Notes: generated by a model not told the origin, from the letters alone. 38,427 bases of DNA from Chersky-806 sp036502405 (GCA_036502405.1 DASXYP010000128.1:1-38427); one strand, 5' to 3'. Numbered from the stretch's first letter, positions 6,879 through 14,895 are shown. Numbers and translations: made by a program.

Positions 6879-8054
6879 TCAGCCGGCGAGGAGCTGCGTG
6901 AGCCGCTGGTACGCGGGCTTCTGGCTGAAGTCCCGGCGCAGGAGACCGAAGTGGTCGTCGCGCGCCGCCGGGTCCGTGCCGTTGTCACGGATCTGGAACC
7001 AGATGAACGGCCCGGTGAAGCTGCCGAACTTCTGGGTCCAGCCCTTCAGGTAGTCGTTCACCCACTGGGCCTGCTGCGCCTCGGTCAGGGAGACGTTCGG
7101 GCCCGCCGCGCACCCGTTGTTCACGTTGTTCGCGGTGGGTGCCCCGGCCTCGGTGGCCCAGATCTTCTTGCCGCCGTCGGCGTTTGCCACCATCACGTCG
7201 TGCAGGTAGCCGGTCTGGGTGAACGCGTTCCAGCTCGCGTCGGTCAGCGGGCTGCACGGGAACGAGTACGGGTGGTGGCCGAAGGCGTCGAAGAAGCCCT
7301 GGCCGCCGTTCGCGTAGATGCCCTTGAGGAAGGTCACCGGGGACATGTCGGTCCCGTTGGCCGCGTCCGGCGCCGGGGAGGTCCCGCCGGCGATGACGGT
7401 CGCGGCCGGGTCCGCGGCCTTGAACTCGACGTAGGCGCGCTTCAGGATCGCGGTGTAGTGCGCGACGTCGACGGTCGGCTGCACGAACGGGACGTGGTTC
7501 GGCTCGTTCCAGACCTGCCAGGCCTCGATCGAGTTCCGCAGGTCGGGGATGGCGCTGAGCGACCCGTACCGTGCCGCCGCCTGGTGGGCGAACGTCGCGA
7601 AGGGCTCGGGGCTCGCGGGGAGGCAGTGCGTCAGTGCGGACGCCGGGCAGCTCGCCGGCTCGGCCCACCGGGGGCTGTATCCCGTGACCGCCAGGATCGC
7701 GAGGCCGTACGAGCGGGCCTCACGGACGAACAGGTCGGTCGGGGCCCAGCGCCAGACGCTCGGACCGGCACCGTTGATCGAGTTCCAGTCCATGTCCATG
7801 GCGACGTAGTGGGCGCCGGTGTCGGCGATCGCCTTCAGGGCCTGGCGTCGCACCGCGTCATTGGGCTCCCAGATCATGGAGGACCCGATGTTGACGCCGA
7901 CCCGCTCGCGCAGCGCGGCCGGGGTCGGTGCCGCGGCGGTGGTGTTGTCGTCGTTGACGATCTTGCCGCCGACGACCGAGCAGCCCGCGAGCAGGGCGGC
8001 GACGGCCACCAGGGCGGTGGCGACGAGTGGGCGCTTCCATCGTGAGACCTGCAC
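6879..8054 (-). CDS. Lipoprotein glycoside hydrolase, clan GH-A (GH5/GH39-like)
   Basis: A 391-residue lipoprotein. The signal peptide ends in the lipobox LLAGC (Cys25), so the enzyme should be anchored outside the membrane. The body is a TIM-barrel glycosidase. The acid/base Glu is in WQVWNEPNH and the nucleophile Glu is in IWATEAG, both in the expected places for clan GH-A. Other marks are GVNIGSSMIW at the first strand and FDAFGHHPYSFP. It resembles GH39/PslG-type and GH5-like proteins, but the substrate cannot be read. The GTG at 8054 has GGAGAG five bases upstream. The 3' end faces the hemerythrin gene with only 21 bases between, and no terminator is visible. Confidence 0.83.
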   Translation of the reverse strand: MQVSRWKRPLVATALVAVAALLAGCSVVGGKIVNDDNTTAAAPTPAALRERVGVNIGSSMIWEPNDAVRRQALKAIADTGAHYVAMDMDWNSINGAGPSVWRWAPTDLFVREARSYGLAILAVTGYSPRWAEPASCPASALTHCLPASPEPFATFAHQAAARYGSLSAIPDLRNSIEAWQVWNEPNHVPFVQPTVDVAHYTAILKRAYVEFKAADPAATVIAGGTSPAPDAANGTDMSPVTFLKGIYANGGQGFFDAFGHHPYSFPCSPLTDASWNAFTQTGYLHDVMVANADGGKKIWATEAGAPTANNVNNGCAAGPNVSLTEAQQAQWVNDYLKGWTQKFGSFTGPFIWFQIRDNGTDPAARDDHFGLLRRDFSQKPAYQRLTQLLAG

Positions 8055-8210
8055 GTGCTCTCTCCATTTCGGCGTGGACAGGGCTCCGGGCGCGTCTGGA
8101 GTGACTCCCGGATTTGCGCGTAAGCCATTTATCGGTAGAACCCTCAGATTTCTGAACGAATCGCTGAAATACCTGTTTCTTCCAGTCCTGGGCGATCAGG
8201 AGGCCGCGGG

Positions 8211-8240
8211 TTGAACCGGGTTCGTCCGGTCCGCCAAAAT
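8211..8240 (+). promoter_or_regulatory. Sigma70-type promoter, TTGAAC-N18-CAAAAT
   Basis: TTGAAC (8211-8216) and CAAAAT (8235-8240) are 18 bases apart, 50 bases upstream of the STAS gene start. The neighbouring stretch 8110-8190 is notably AT-rich for this genome and probably also holds the promoter of the divergent glycosidase gene. Confidence 0.45.
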
Positions 8241-8290
8241 CGGGGACCGTCGCGGTGCGTGGCCGCGGGGGACGCTGGGAGGAGGCACTG

Positions 8291-8671
8291 ATGCACGAGC
8301 CTGTGGCCGACGCGGCTCCGAACCCCGGGGACGTCGCCGGGCTGGCCAACGCCGGCTTCGACTACGACGTGGCCGAGGGCTCCGACGGTGCGGTGGTGTC
8401 GCTCCGGGGCGAGCTCGACCTCGCGGCCGCGCCCGACCTCCAGCAACAGCTTCTCGGGATCCTCGCCCGGCAGCCCGCATCGCTCACCCTGGACCTCGGC
8501 GGGCTGGACTTCCTCGACAGCTCGGGACTCGGCACCCTCTACCGCGCCCGCCAGGCGGCCGAGGAGCGGGGGGTGCCCCTGCGGCTCGACGCGGTGCCCG
8601 ACCACGTGCGGCGCGTCCTCGACGTGACCGCGATGACCCCTCTGTTCGAGCTCAACGGCGACCAACCCTGA
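8291..8671 (+). CDS. STAS-domain anti-sigma factor antagonist
   Basis: A 126-residue protein with one STAS domain (residues about 25-120), the anti-anti-sigma fold of RsbV/SpoIIAA. VVSLRGELDLAAAP begins the domain, and LDFLDSSGLGTL holds the conserved DSSGL motif whose first Ser is normally phosphorylated by the partner kinase. The ATG at 8291 has GGAGG six bases upstream; an in-frame GTG at 8255 would add 12 residues without benefit. It faces the RsbW-like kinase gene across the 90-bp repeat array. Its likely role is partner switching: the dephosphorylated form captures the anti-sigma kinase and frees a sigma factor. Confidence 0.88.
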   Translation: MHEPVADAAPNPGDVAGLANAGFDYDVAEGSDGAVVSLRGELDLAAAPDLQQQLLGILARQPASLTLDLGGLDFLDSSGLGTLYRARQAAEERGVPLRLDAVPDHVRRVLDVTAMTPLFELNGDQP

Positions 8672-8680
8672 GCTTCAAAC

Positions 8681-9145
8681 TCTGAGCGGCCCGGGGTGGT
8701 GGGTCGCGAGCCGTGACAACGGCACGAACCTGGAGCTGACCGAGCGCAGTTGGATCCGCTCAGCCAAAATTCTGAGCGGCCCGGGGTGGTGGGTCGCGAG
8801 TCGTGACAACGGCACCGAGTCGGAGTGACGGGCGCGCGGGTTGAGGCCGCTCAGTCAAAATTCTGAGCGGCCCGGGGTGGTGGGTCGCGAGCGGTGACAA
8901 CGGCACCGAGTCGGAGTGACGGGCGCGCAGTCGGAGCCGCTCAGTCAAAATTCTGAGCGGCCCGGGGTGGTGTGTCGCGAGCCGTGACACCGGCACGAAC
9001 CTGGAGCTGACCGAGTGCAGTCGGAGCCGCTCAGCCAAAATTCTGAGCGGCCCGGGTGGTGGGTCGCGAGCCGTGACAACGGCACCGAGTCGGAGTGACG
9101 GGCGCGCGGTTGGGGCCGCTCAGTCAAAATTCTGAGCGGCCCGGG
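8681..9145. repeat. Tandem array of five 90-bp palindromic repeats plus a partial sixth
   Basis: TGAGCGGCCCGG recurs at 8683, 8773, 8864, 8954, 9044 and 9133, giving periods of 90, 91, 90, 90 and 89 bases. Each unit opens with CTGAGCGG and closes with its exact reverse complement CCGCTCAG, and neighbouring units are joined by TCAAAATT or CCAAAATT, so each junction is itself an AT-centred palindrome. The middle comes in two versions: type A (units 1 and 4) with CACGAACCTGGAGCTGACCG, and type B (units 2, 3 and 5) with CACCGAGTCGGAGTGACGGG. It fills the convergent gap between the STAS gene and the RsbW-like gene, starting about 10 bases after one stop and ending about 21 bases before the other. 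Function unknown. Confidence 0.92.
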
Positions 9146-9166
9146 TCAGATGCTGGTGCGCGAGGG

Positions 9167-9541
9167 TCAGGCGGGGAGGGTGACCGTGAACCAGACGGTC
9201 TTCGCGTCGCCGGCGCCGGACGCGGTGACGCCCCACTCGTCGGCGAGCTGCGAGACGATGTGCATGCCCCGGCCCGACACCGCGGTGGGGTCGGCCTGGA
9301 GCACCACGGGTGTGCCCGGGCCGCGGTCGGTGACGTCGACGCGGATCCGGCGGTCCGAGCGGTCGACGACGACCTCGAAGTCGGTCGCGGCGTGGCGGAT
9401 GCTGTTGGTCGCGAGCTCCGAGGTCATGACCGCGACCGCGTCGGCCACGTCGGGCGGGGCACCGTCGAGGTGCGCCTGCACGTAGCGGCGGGCCTGGGTC
9501 ACCGAGGTCGGCGAGTTCGAGAACCGGCGCGTCGACCTCAT
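9167..9541 (-). CDS. RsbW-like ATP-binding protein (anti-sigma kinase family)
   Basis: A 124-residue HATPase_c (GHKL) protein of the RsbW/SpoIIAB type. The N box is ELATNSIRHA, the G1 box DVTDRGPGTP and the G2 box SGRGMHIV. The start is the ATG at 9541, giving the usual short N-terminus RRFSNSPTSVTQARRYV; a much longer frame upstream is a shadow of the phosphatase gene. It begins 16 bases after the phosphatase stop, so the two are co-transcribed. Proteins of this type bind a sigma factor or act as serine kinases on STAS antagonists. The candidate antagonist is encoded nearby at 8291. No sigma factor gene is adjacent. Confidence 0.88.
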   Translation of the reverse strand: MRSTRRFSNSPTSVTQARRYVQAHLDGAPPDVADAVAVMTSELATNSIRHAATDFEVVVDRSDRRIRVDVTDRGPGTPVVLQADPTAVSGRGMHIVSQLADEWGVTASGAGDAKTVWFTVTLPA

Positions 9542-9557
9542 GGACCGCAGGCTTCGT

Positions 9558-11180
9558 CTAGGTGCGCCATCGGAGTCCCAGGATCGCCGTGTCGTCGTCG
9601 GATCCGGCCTGGTTGAGGCCGTCCACGACCTCGGTGAGCAGGCGCTCCAGAGATCCATCGACGCCCGCGGCCGCGTTCCTGAGCCGCTCGAGCCCCACGT
9701 CCAGGCTCTCGCCGCGCCGCTCCACCAGGCCGTCGGTGTAGAGGAGCACGGTGCCGTGGGTGGGGATCGCGACCGAGGCCGATTCGTACGGAGCCGGAGC
9801 CTCGACCCCGACCGGGAGCCCGGTGTGCACCGACGCGAAGCTCGCACTGCCGTTGCTGACGACCAGCGGTTGCAGGTGGCCGGCGCTGGCGATCGTCATG
9901 CGGCGCGCGCTCACGTCGATCGTGCCGCACAGCACGGTCGCGAACGCGCCGTCCCGCTCGATGTCGAGCAGGTTCGACAGCTTCGTGAGGATGACGTCGG
10001 GCGCGTCACCATCCGCCGCGTAGGCATGAATCGCGTATCGCAACGACGCCATCACGGTCGCAGCCCGCAGCCCGCGGCCGGACACGTCGCCGATGACGAA
10101 CAGCAGCTTCCCGTCGTCGAGCGGGAGCACGTCGTACCAGTCGCCGCCGATGTCGACGCCCTCGACGCCGGCCACGTAGCGGACCGCGAGGTCGAGCCCC
10201 GGGATGTCGGGGAGGTGCTCGGGGAGCAAGCTGTGCTGGAGGGTGTACGCGACCGTGCGCTGGTCGGCGAGCAGGCGGGCGTTCTCGGCCGCGGTCACCT
10301 CGAGCTCGCGCGCGAGTGCCTGCGCGCGCTCGCGCTGTCGGATCAGCCGCTCGACGAGGACGGCAGCCGCGAGCGAGACCAGGATGCCGATCGCCACCAG
10401 CAACCACGGCAGACGGAGCAGCAAGGTGCCGCCGAGCTCGCGACGCGGCGCGAGCACCACCAGGAGCTTCTGATGGCCGAACGGGACGGCCACCGAACCC
10501 TGGCGGCCCGAGAGCACGGCGCCGCCGCTGCTCGACGCGAGCAGGTTGCGCTGGTTCCGGTGGGGGCCGAGGTAGAGGGCGTAGTCGAAGTCGGCGAAGG
10601 CCGAATTGCTCGCGATGCGGGCCTTCCGGCTGCGCGGCAGCTGCGACTCGGTGTACACGACGTACCTCGGGTTCGGGGCCCCGACGGCTTGCGTGTAGCC
10701 GAGGCGCCGATCGGGCTCGCCGAGCAGGTTCTCGACCGAGACCGTCGGTGAGCTGGCCGCGCGGTCGAGCAGCGCGCTGATCTGCGCGGGGCTCTCGCTC
10801 GCGAGCTTGGGCGGGACGCCGACCACCGTGATGGGCGCGGGGTTCGGCGAGCCGACCGGCCAGATCGACGCCGAGACGTACGGGTTCTTCGTCGCGGTCA
10901 GCGGGCCCATCAAGGCCTTGAAGGCCGCAGGATCGGCGTTGGTCGAGTCCGCCAGCGCGGCGGCGGCCGACAGGCGAGCCTGGGCGCCCGCCACCGCCGA
11001 GGAGGCGACGGTCGCGACCTCGTTGATCCGCTGCTGCAGCAGGCGGTCCTCGTTGTCGTTGCGCAGCAGCCGCGTGCCGACCGCGATGCCCGTCGTGAGG
11101 AGGAGCCCGATGAGGAGCACGACGATCGCCCCGGCGTGCGGTGCGAAGCGTCGACGCCGCGCCGCCCCCCTCGCGTTCAT
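9558..11180 (-). CDS. Membrane sensor PP2C-type serine phosphatase (RsbU/SpoIIE family)
   Basis: A 540-residue protein. A first membrane helix (FAPHAGAIVVLLIGLLLTTG) and a second (WLLVAIGILVSLAAAVLVE) flank an extracellular domain of about 200 residues that looks like a CHASE-type sensor (SENLLGEPDRRLGYTQAV region). A coiled linker (RQRERAQALARELEVTAAEN) leads to a SpoIIE/PP2C domain with DIGGDWYDVLPL, GDVSGRG, LLYTDGLVERR and SDDDTAIL, which supply the metal-binding aspartates. It would dephosphorylate a STAS antagonist in response to an outside signal. I chose the ATG at 11180, just before the first helix. The gene lies between a DUF2277 gene (28 bases upstream) and the RsbW-like gene (16 bases downstream), forming one operon. 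Confidence 0.9.
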   Translation of the reverse strand: MNARGAARRRRFAPHAGAIVVLLIGLLLTTGIAVGTRLLRNDNEDRLLQQRINEVATVASSAVAGAQARLSAAAALADSTNADPAAFKALMGPLTATKNPYVSASIWPVGSPNPAPITVVGVPPKLASESPAQISALLDRAASSPTVSVENLLGEPDRRLGYTQAVGAPNPRYVVYTESQLPRSRKARIASNSAFADFDYALYLGPHRNQRNLLASSSGGAVLSGRQGSVAVPFGHQKLLVVLAPRRELGGTLLLRLPWLLVAIGILVSLAAAVLVERLIRQRERAQALARELEVTAAENARLLADQRTVAYTLQHSLLPEHLPDIPGLDLAVRYVAGVEGVDIGGDWYDVLPLDDGKLLFVIGDVSGRGLRAATVMASLRYAIHAYAADGDAPDVILTKLSNLLDIERDGAFATVLCGTIDVSARRMTIASAGHLQPLVVSNGSASFASVHTGLPVGVEAPAPYESASVAIPTHGTVLLYTDGLVERRGESLDVGLERLRNAAAGVDGSLERLLTEVVDGLNQAGSDDDTAILGLRWRT

Positions 11181-11208
11181 CGCTCTGCCCGGGCCGTCTT
11201 CGGGTGGG

Positions 11209-11487
11209 TCAGCTCGGGAACGGGGCGAGCCCGAGCCGGCTGCGGACCTCGGGACGGCGGAGGGGTGGGAGCGACTTGGGGGGCTGGCGGCGCGGCGGCA
11301 GGCCGGCGAGCAGCTCCTCGGTGATGTCGGCGACCTCACGGGCGGCGGTGTCCATCGCCGACGCGAGGGCGAGGTTGGGCCGGGAGATCCCGGTCACCTT
11401 GCGGATGAACTGCGACGCCGCCGCCTCGATCTCCTCGCGGGTGGCAGCGGGCTCGAGCCCTCGGAGCTCCGTGATGTTTCGGCACAT
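11209..11487 (-). CDS. DUF2277 family protein
   Basis: A 92-residue protein beginning MCRNITELRGLEPAATREEI, the typical start of DUF2277, followed by AASQFIRKVTGISRPN and an alternating helical region. The family is widespread in actinobacteria and has no known function; the Cys at position 2 and the Arg after it are nearly always present. The start is fixed by the family match and by TACCAT, 7 bases upstream, which suggests a leaderless message. It is the first gene of the operon with the PP2C phosphatase and the RsbW-like protein. Whether it takes part in that signalling is unknown. Confidence 0.88.
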   Translation of the reverse strand: MCRNITELRGLEPAATREEIEAAASQFIRKVTGISRPNLALASAMDTAAREVADITEELLAGLPPRRQPPKSLPPLRRPEVRSRLGLAPFPS

Positions 11488-11494
11488 GGCCCAC

Positions 11495-11500
11495 ATGGTA
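11495..11500 (-). promoter_or_regulatory. Leaderless-type -10 hexamer of the DUF2277 - phosphatase - kinase operon
   Basis: On the minus strand TACCAT is followed by 7 bases and then the ATG at 11487. There is no Shine-Dalgarno sequence. Confidence 0.55.
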
Positions 11501-11543
11501 GAGGCGCTTCCGGCACGGGGGGAGGCGCGTCGCACGCGCTGCC

Positions 11544-13019
11544 TCAATCGGCCCGGCCGGCCTCGCCGCGCAGGACGAGCCACGAGACGACGGCCGCGAG
11601 TGCGGCGAACCCGCCGATGACGAGGTACCCGGCGGCAGACGCGCCCGCGAACGCGTCACGCGAGGCGGCGTCGAGCACCCCGCTGGTGGGTGGCGGCCCG
11701 CTCGCGCCGGGGAGGTAGGCCGCGTACGCCGCCGCGAACACCGACCCGACGATCGCGACACCGACGGCCGCGCCCACGAACCGGCTGACCATGCTGAACG
11801 ACGACCCGTCTCCGGCCTTTTCGGGTGGCAACCCGTTCATCATCACGGTCGACGCCGGCGCGATCAGCAGCGAGAGCCCTGCCGCGGCGACCATCGTGGC
11901 CAGGACGGTCCAGAGCACGTCGTCGTGGACGACCAGCGCGAGCAGCACCATCGCGACCGCGTTCGTCGCCAGCCCGACGGTGATCGCGGCTCGCGCGCCG
12001 AAGCGCGCGACCGCGGCCCCGGCGCGCAGCGAGAGCACGCCGAACGTCGCGGCGAACGGAACGAGGAGCAACCCGACGTCGACGATCGACTCCCTCGACA
12101 CGTCGGTCAGGTACTGCGGGAGGACGAAGAGCATCCCGGTGAAGACGATGTACGCGACGAACAGCGTGACCGCACCGGCGGCGACCGCGGGCCGGACGGC
12201 GATACGCACGTCGAACAGCGGGAAGCGGGCGCCGACTTCGCGCCGGACGAACGCGACCAGGACGAGCGCGCCCACCACCAGGGCGCCGATCACCTCCGGC
12301 GAGGTCCATCCGCGCTCGGGACCTTCGATGACGCCGAAGAGCAGCACGGCGAGGCCGCCGACCGAGAGCGCGGCGCCGAGGACGTCGAGCGCGCCGTGGA
12401 TCGCGACGCGTGACTCGGGGATCACGCCGAGGCCGACGACGACACCCAGCGCCACGAGCGGGACGTTCACGAGGAAGACCGAGCCCCACCAGAAGTGGTC
12501 GAGCAGCAACCCGCCCATGACCGGCCCGATGGCGAGCCCGGCGGCACCGAACACGGCCCAGAGCCCGATGGCGCCGGCGCGTTCCTCCGGCGCGTACAGG
12601 CCGGCGATGATCGCCAGCGCCGGTGCGACCACCCCCGCGGCCCCGACGCCCATGAGCGCCCGTGCGGCGATGAGCGTCTCGGTCGTGGTGCTCATCGCGG
12701 CAAGGAGGCAGGCCAACCCGAACAGCGCGTACCCGATGAGGAACACGCGCCGACGCCCGTAGCGGTCGGCCAGCCCGCCGCCGAGCACGAGCAGGCCGGC
12801 GAGGACGATGTTGTAGGCGTCCACGACCCACTGCAGCTCGCTCGTCGGCGCGTCGAGCTGCTTGCCGATGGCCGGCAGGGCGACGTTCGTGATCGTGATG
12901 TCGATCGCCGTCGTCAACGCGCACAGGCACAGCACGACGAGCGCGAGGCGGCGCCGGGGCGCGGCGATGCTGACGGTCACATCATCGTGGTGACGATGCA
13001 GCCGCGTCGCGTCGTGCAT
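11544..13019 (-). CDS. MFS drug transporter, DHA2 (EmrB/QacA) family
   Basis: A 491-residue membrane protein with about 14 hydrophobic segments, the size and layout of DHA2 drug:proton antiporters. Helix 1 holds the family motif LTTAIDITITNVALPAIGK with the conserved Asp. Motif A is LADRYGRRRVF, and motif C is seen in FGAAGLAIGPVMGGLLLD. It probably exports hydrophobic or cationic compounds; the substrate is unknown. The ATG at 13019 has TACCGT 6 bases upstream and no Shine-Dalgarno sequence. It is divergent from a MmcQ/YjbR gene with only 78 bases between the starts. No TetR or MarR regulator lies next to it. Confidence 0.92.
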   Translation of the reverse strand: MHDATRLHRHHDDVTVSIAAPRRRLALVVLCLCALTTAIDITITNVALPAIGKQLDAPTSELQWVVDAYNIVLAGLLVLGGGLADRYGRRRVFLIGYALFGLACLLAAMSTTTETLIAARALMGVGAAGVVAPALAIIAGLYAPEERAGAIGLWAVFGAAGLAIGPVMGGLLLDHFWWGSVFLVNVPLVALGVVVGLGVIPESRVAIHGALDVLGAALSVGGLAVLLFGVIEGPERGWTSPEVIGALVVGALVLVAFVRREVGARFPLFDVRIAVRPAVAAGAVTLFVAYIVFTGMLFVLPQYLTDVSRESIVDVGLLLVPFAATFGVLSLRAGAAVARFGARAAITVGLATNAVAMVLLALVVHDDVLWTVLATMVAAAGLSLLIAPASTVMMNGLPPEKAGDGSSFSMVSRFVGAAVGVAIVGSVFAAAYAAYLPGASGPPPTSGVLDAASRDAFAGASAAGYLVIGGFAALAAVVSWLVLRGEAGRAD

Positions 13020-13025
13020 CCGGTC

Positions 13026-13031
13026 ACGGTA
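13026..13031 (-). promoter_or_regulatory. Leaderless-type -10 hexamer of the MFS transporter gene
   Basis: On the minus strand TACCGT is followed by 6 bases and then the ATG at 13019. Confidence 0.55.
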
Positions 13032-13085
13032 CGGGAGGGCGCGGCGGATCGGGAGGATGGCCGCATCGGCGACGCCTCCCGGCGT

Positions 13086-13091
13086 TATCGT
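13086..13091 (+). promoter_or_regulatory. Leaderless-type -10 hexamer of the MmcQ/YjbR gene
   Basis: TATCGT is followed by 6 bases (cgtgcc) and then ATC at 13098. The spacing is the same as at the MFS, lhr and DUF2461 starts, and this is the main argument for ATC as the start codon. Confidence 0.5.
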
Positions 13092-13097
13092 CGTGCC

Positions 13098-13466
13098 ATC
13101 GCCCCGGATCGCGTCGACCGACTCCGCGCCATCTGCCTCGCGCTCCCCGAGGTGAGTGAGCGGCCGAGCCACTCCGCGCCGACCTGGTTCGTCCGGGACA
13201 AGTTGAGCTTCGTGATGCTGTGGGCCGACGGCCACCACGATGACGACTTCCCCCACCTCTGGTGCGCGGCACCGCCCGGCGCGCAGGAGGAGCTCGTCGA
13301 ATCGGAGCCGGGCCGGTTCTTCCGGCCGCCGTACGTGGGGCACCGCGGCTGGCTGGGCGTTCGACTCGACGGTCGCGTCAACTGGTCCGAGATCACCGAG
13401 ATCTGTCGCGACGCGTACCGCGTCGTCGCACCCAGGGCGCTCGTCGCCCGGCTGGATGCGCCGTGA
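13098..13466 (+). CDS. MmcQ/YjbR family protein, probable ATC start
   Basis: The frame encodes about 122 residues of the MmcQ/YjbR family (a CyaY-like DNA-binding fold), with the opening RLRAICLALPEVSERPSHSA, then TWFVRDKLSFVMLW, HHDDDFPHLWCAAPPGAQEE and a C-terminal WSEITEICRDAYRVVAP. The family normally begins a few residues before RLRALCLALPEV. No ATG, GTG, TTG or CTG lies in frame at that point. The ATC at 13098 lies exactly 6 bases after a TATCGT hexamer, as in neighbouring leaderless genes. A GTG at 13014 is the nearest upstream in-frame alternative but lies inside the divergent MFS start. The function of the family is unsettled. It is followed 25 bases later by an unknown membrane protein gene. 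Confidence 0.75.
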   Translation: MAPDRVDRLRAICLALPEVSERPSHSAPTWFVRDKLSFVMLWADGHHDDDFPHLWCAAPPGAQEELVESEPGRFFRPPYVGHRGWLGVRLDGRVNWSEITEICRDAYRVVAPRALVARLDAP

Positions 13467-13491
13467 GCGACCGACCCGCGGAGGAGACCAC

Positions 13492-14895
13492 GTGAGCCCG
13501 GACGCCGAGCCACCCAGGGTGCCCGACGCAGGGCGGCCCGACGAGGGATCCGTCGCTCGGCTGCGCGAGAGGCTCGAGGCCGAGAGGCGGCGCATCGAGG
13601 CGCTCGAGGCCGAGAACGCGGCGCTGCTCGCCGCCCGCGCGGAGGCGCGAGGTCGGCCCAAGGCCCCGGGGGGCCGTCGCTCGCACCGGTTCTGGGTCGC
13701 GCTCCTGCTCGTGCTCGCGACGATCCTCACACCGGTGGCGATCGTCGCGATCTTCCTGAAGAACGAGATCGGCAGCACCGACCGGTACGTGCAGACGGTC
13801 GAGCCGTTGAGCTCGAACCCGGCGATCCAGGCGTACGTCGCCGACGACGTGTCGGACGAGCTGTTCGCGCGGGTCGACATCAAGAAGTACGTCAAGGACG
13901 CGCTCCCGAAGCGCGCCGACCCGTTGGCCGGGCCGCTGACCAGCGCGCTGCAGACGTTCGTGCGGACCGCGGTGCTGAAGATCATCGAGACCGACCAGTT
14001 CCAGAGCCTGTGGGCGGACGCGAACCGGGTCGCTCACGCCCAGCTCGTGAACGTCCTCACCGGGGACGAGAGCGGCACGGTCAGCGCGAGCAAGAACGGC
14101 GCGGTGACGATCGATCTGTCGGCCGTGACGAAGCAGGTGCAGCAACGGCTCCAAGCCAGTGGGATCGACCTGTTCTCGAGCATCCCGATCGCGAACATCG
14201 GCGGCAAGATCACCCTGTTCGAGTCGGACGACCTCTACAAGGCGCGAAGCGGGTTCAAGATCCTGAACACGCTCGGCTTCGTACTGCCGTTCGTCGTGCT
14301 CGCGTGCTTCGGCGGCGCGATCTATCTGTCCAAGAGCCGGCGCAAGGGCTTCGTCGCCAGCGCGATCTGCTTCGCGATCGGCGGGCTCATCCTCGGTCTG
14401 AGCCTGACCGTGGGGCGCGCGGCGTACCTGAACGCGGCAACGTCGAACCACCTGCCCTACGACGCCGCGGCCGCGGCGTTCGACACGCTGGTGCGCTTCC
14501 TGCGCCAGTCGGTCCGCGCGGTCCTGTTCCTCAGCGTCATCGTCGTGGTGGCGGTCTTCTTCGCCGGCCCGTCGCGGTTCGCGGTCTGGTACCGGACCCG
14601 GGTGCGCCAGGGCGCGAACTGGCTCGGCCAGGAGAGCGACGCGGCCGGATGGGACTGGCTCGGATCGAATGGCTTCGTCGTCCGGCGCAAGAACGGGTTG
14701 CGCATCGCCGTGGCCACCGTGGCGTTCCTCGTCCTCTTCCGCTGGAAGCACCCGACCCCGATGGTGATCCTCGAGTTCGCGCTGGCGGTGCTGGTGCTGC
14801 TCGCGCTCGTCGAGTTCTTCGGCCGGGAGCCGTTCACCGACGGGCCCGCGACGATCCCGACGGGTTCGGGCGCCCCGCCGCCCGCCCCCGCCTGA
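13492..14895 (+). CDS. Multi-pass membrane protein of unknown function with N-terminal coiled coil
   Basis: A 467-residue protein. Residues about 18-55 are a coiled coil (RLRERLEAERRRIEALEAEN). A first membrane helix follows at about 65-90 (FWVALLLVLATILTPVAIVA). An extracytoplasmic domain of about 170 residues starts IGSTDRYVQTVEPLSSNPAI and contains repeated helical segments. Then come five more hydrophobic segments, the last being MVILEFALAVLVLLALVEFF, and a Pro/Ala tail. I do not recognise a characterised family; similar proteins with the TDRYV-xxV-xPL-xxxPAIQ opening occur in actinobacteria as hypothetical membrane proteins. The GTG at 13492 has GAGGAG five bases upstream. It is probably co-transcribed with the MmcQ gene. 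A nested palindrome follows the stop. Confidence 0.8.
   Translation: MSPDAEPPRVPDAGRPDEGSVARLRERLEAERRRIEALEAENAALLAARAEARGRPKAPGGRRSHRFWVALLLVLATILTPVAIVAIFLKNEIGSTDRYVQTVEPLSSNPAIQAYVADDVSDELFARVDIKKYVKDALPKRADPLAGPLTSALQTFVRTAVLKIIETDQFQSLWADANRVAHAQLVNVLTGDESGTVSASKNGAVTIDLSAVTKQVQQRLQASGIDLFSSIPIANIGGKITLFESDDLYKARSGFKILNTLGFVLPFVVLACFGGAIYLSKSRRKGFVASAICFAIGGLILGLSLTVGRAAYLNAATSNHLPYDAAAAAFDTLVRFLRQSVRAVLFLSVIVVVAVFFAGPSRFAVWYRTRVRQGANWLGQESDAAGWDWLGSNGFVVRRKNGLRIAVATVAFLVLFRWKHPTPMVILEFALAVLVLLALVEFFGREPFTDGPATIPTGSGAPPPAPA

Noticed and set aside
8760..9038. A 92-residue repeat protein on the minus strand inside the 90-bp array
   Set aside because: The period of 30 codons is a by-product of the 90-bp repeat; there is no ribosome site and the composition is Arg/Pro-rich.
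8681..9145. The 90-bp array as a CRISPR
   Set aside because: Repeats are contiguous without unique spacers, too long, and differ by block exchange; no cas genes are present.
11544..13019. The MFS gene as a long fusion with upstream sequence to 13985
   Set aside because: The upstream part is antisense to MmcQ and the membrane protein, and the proper start at 13019 has a leaderless promoter.
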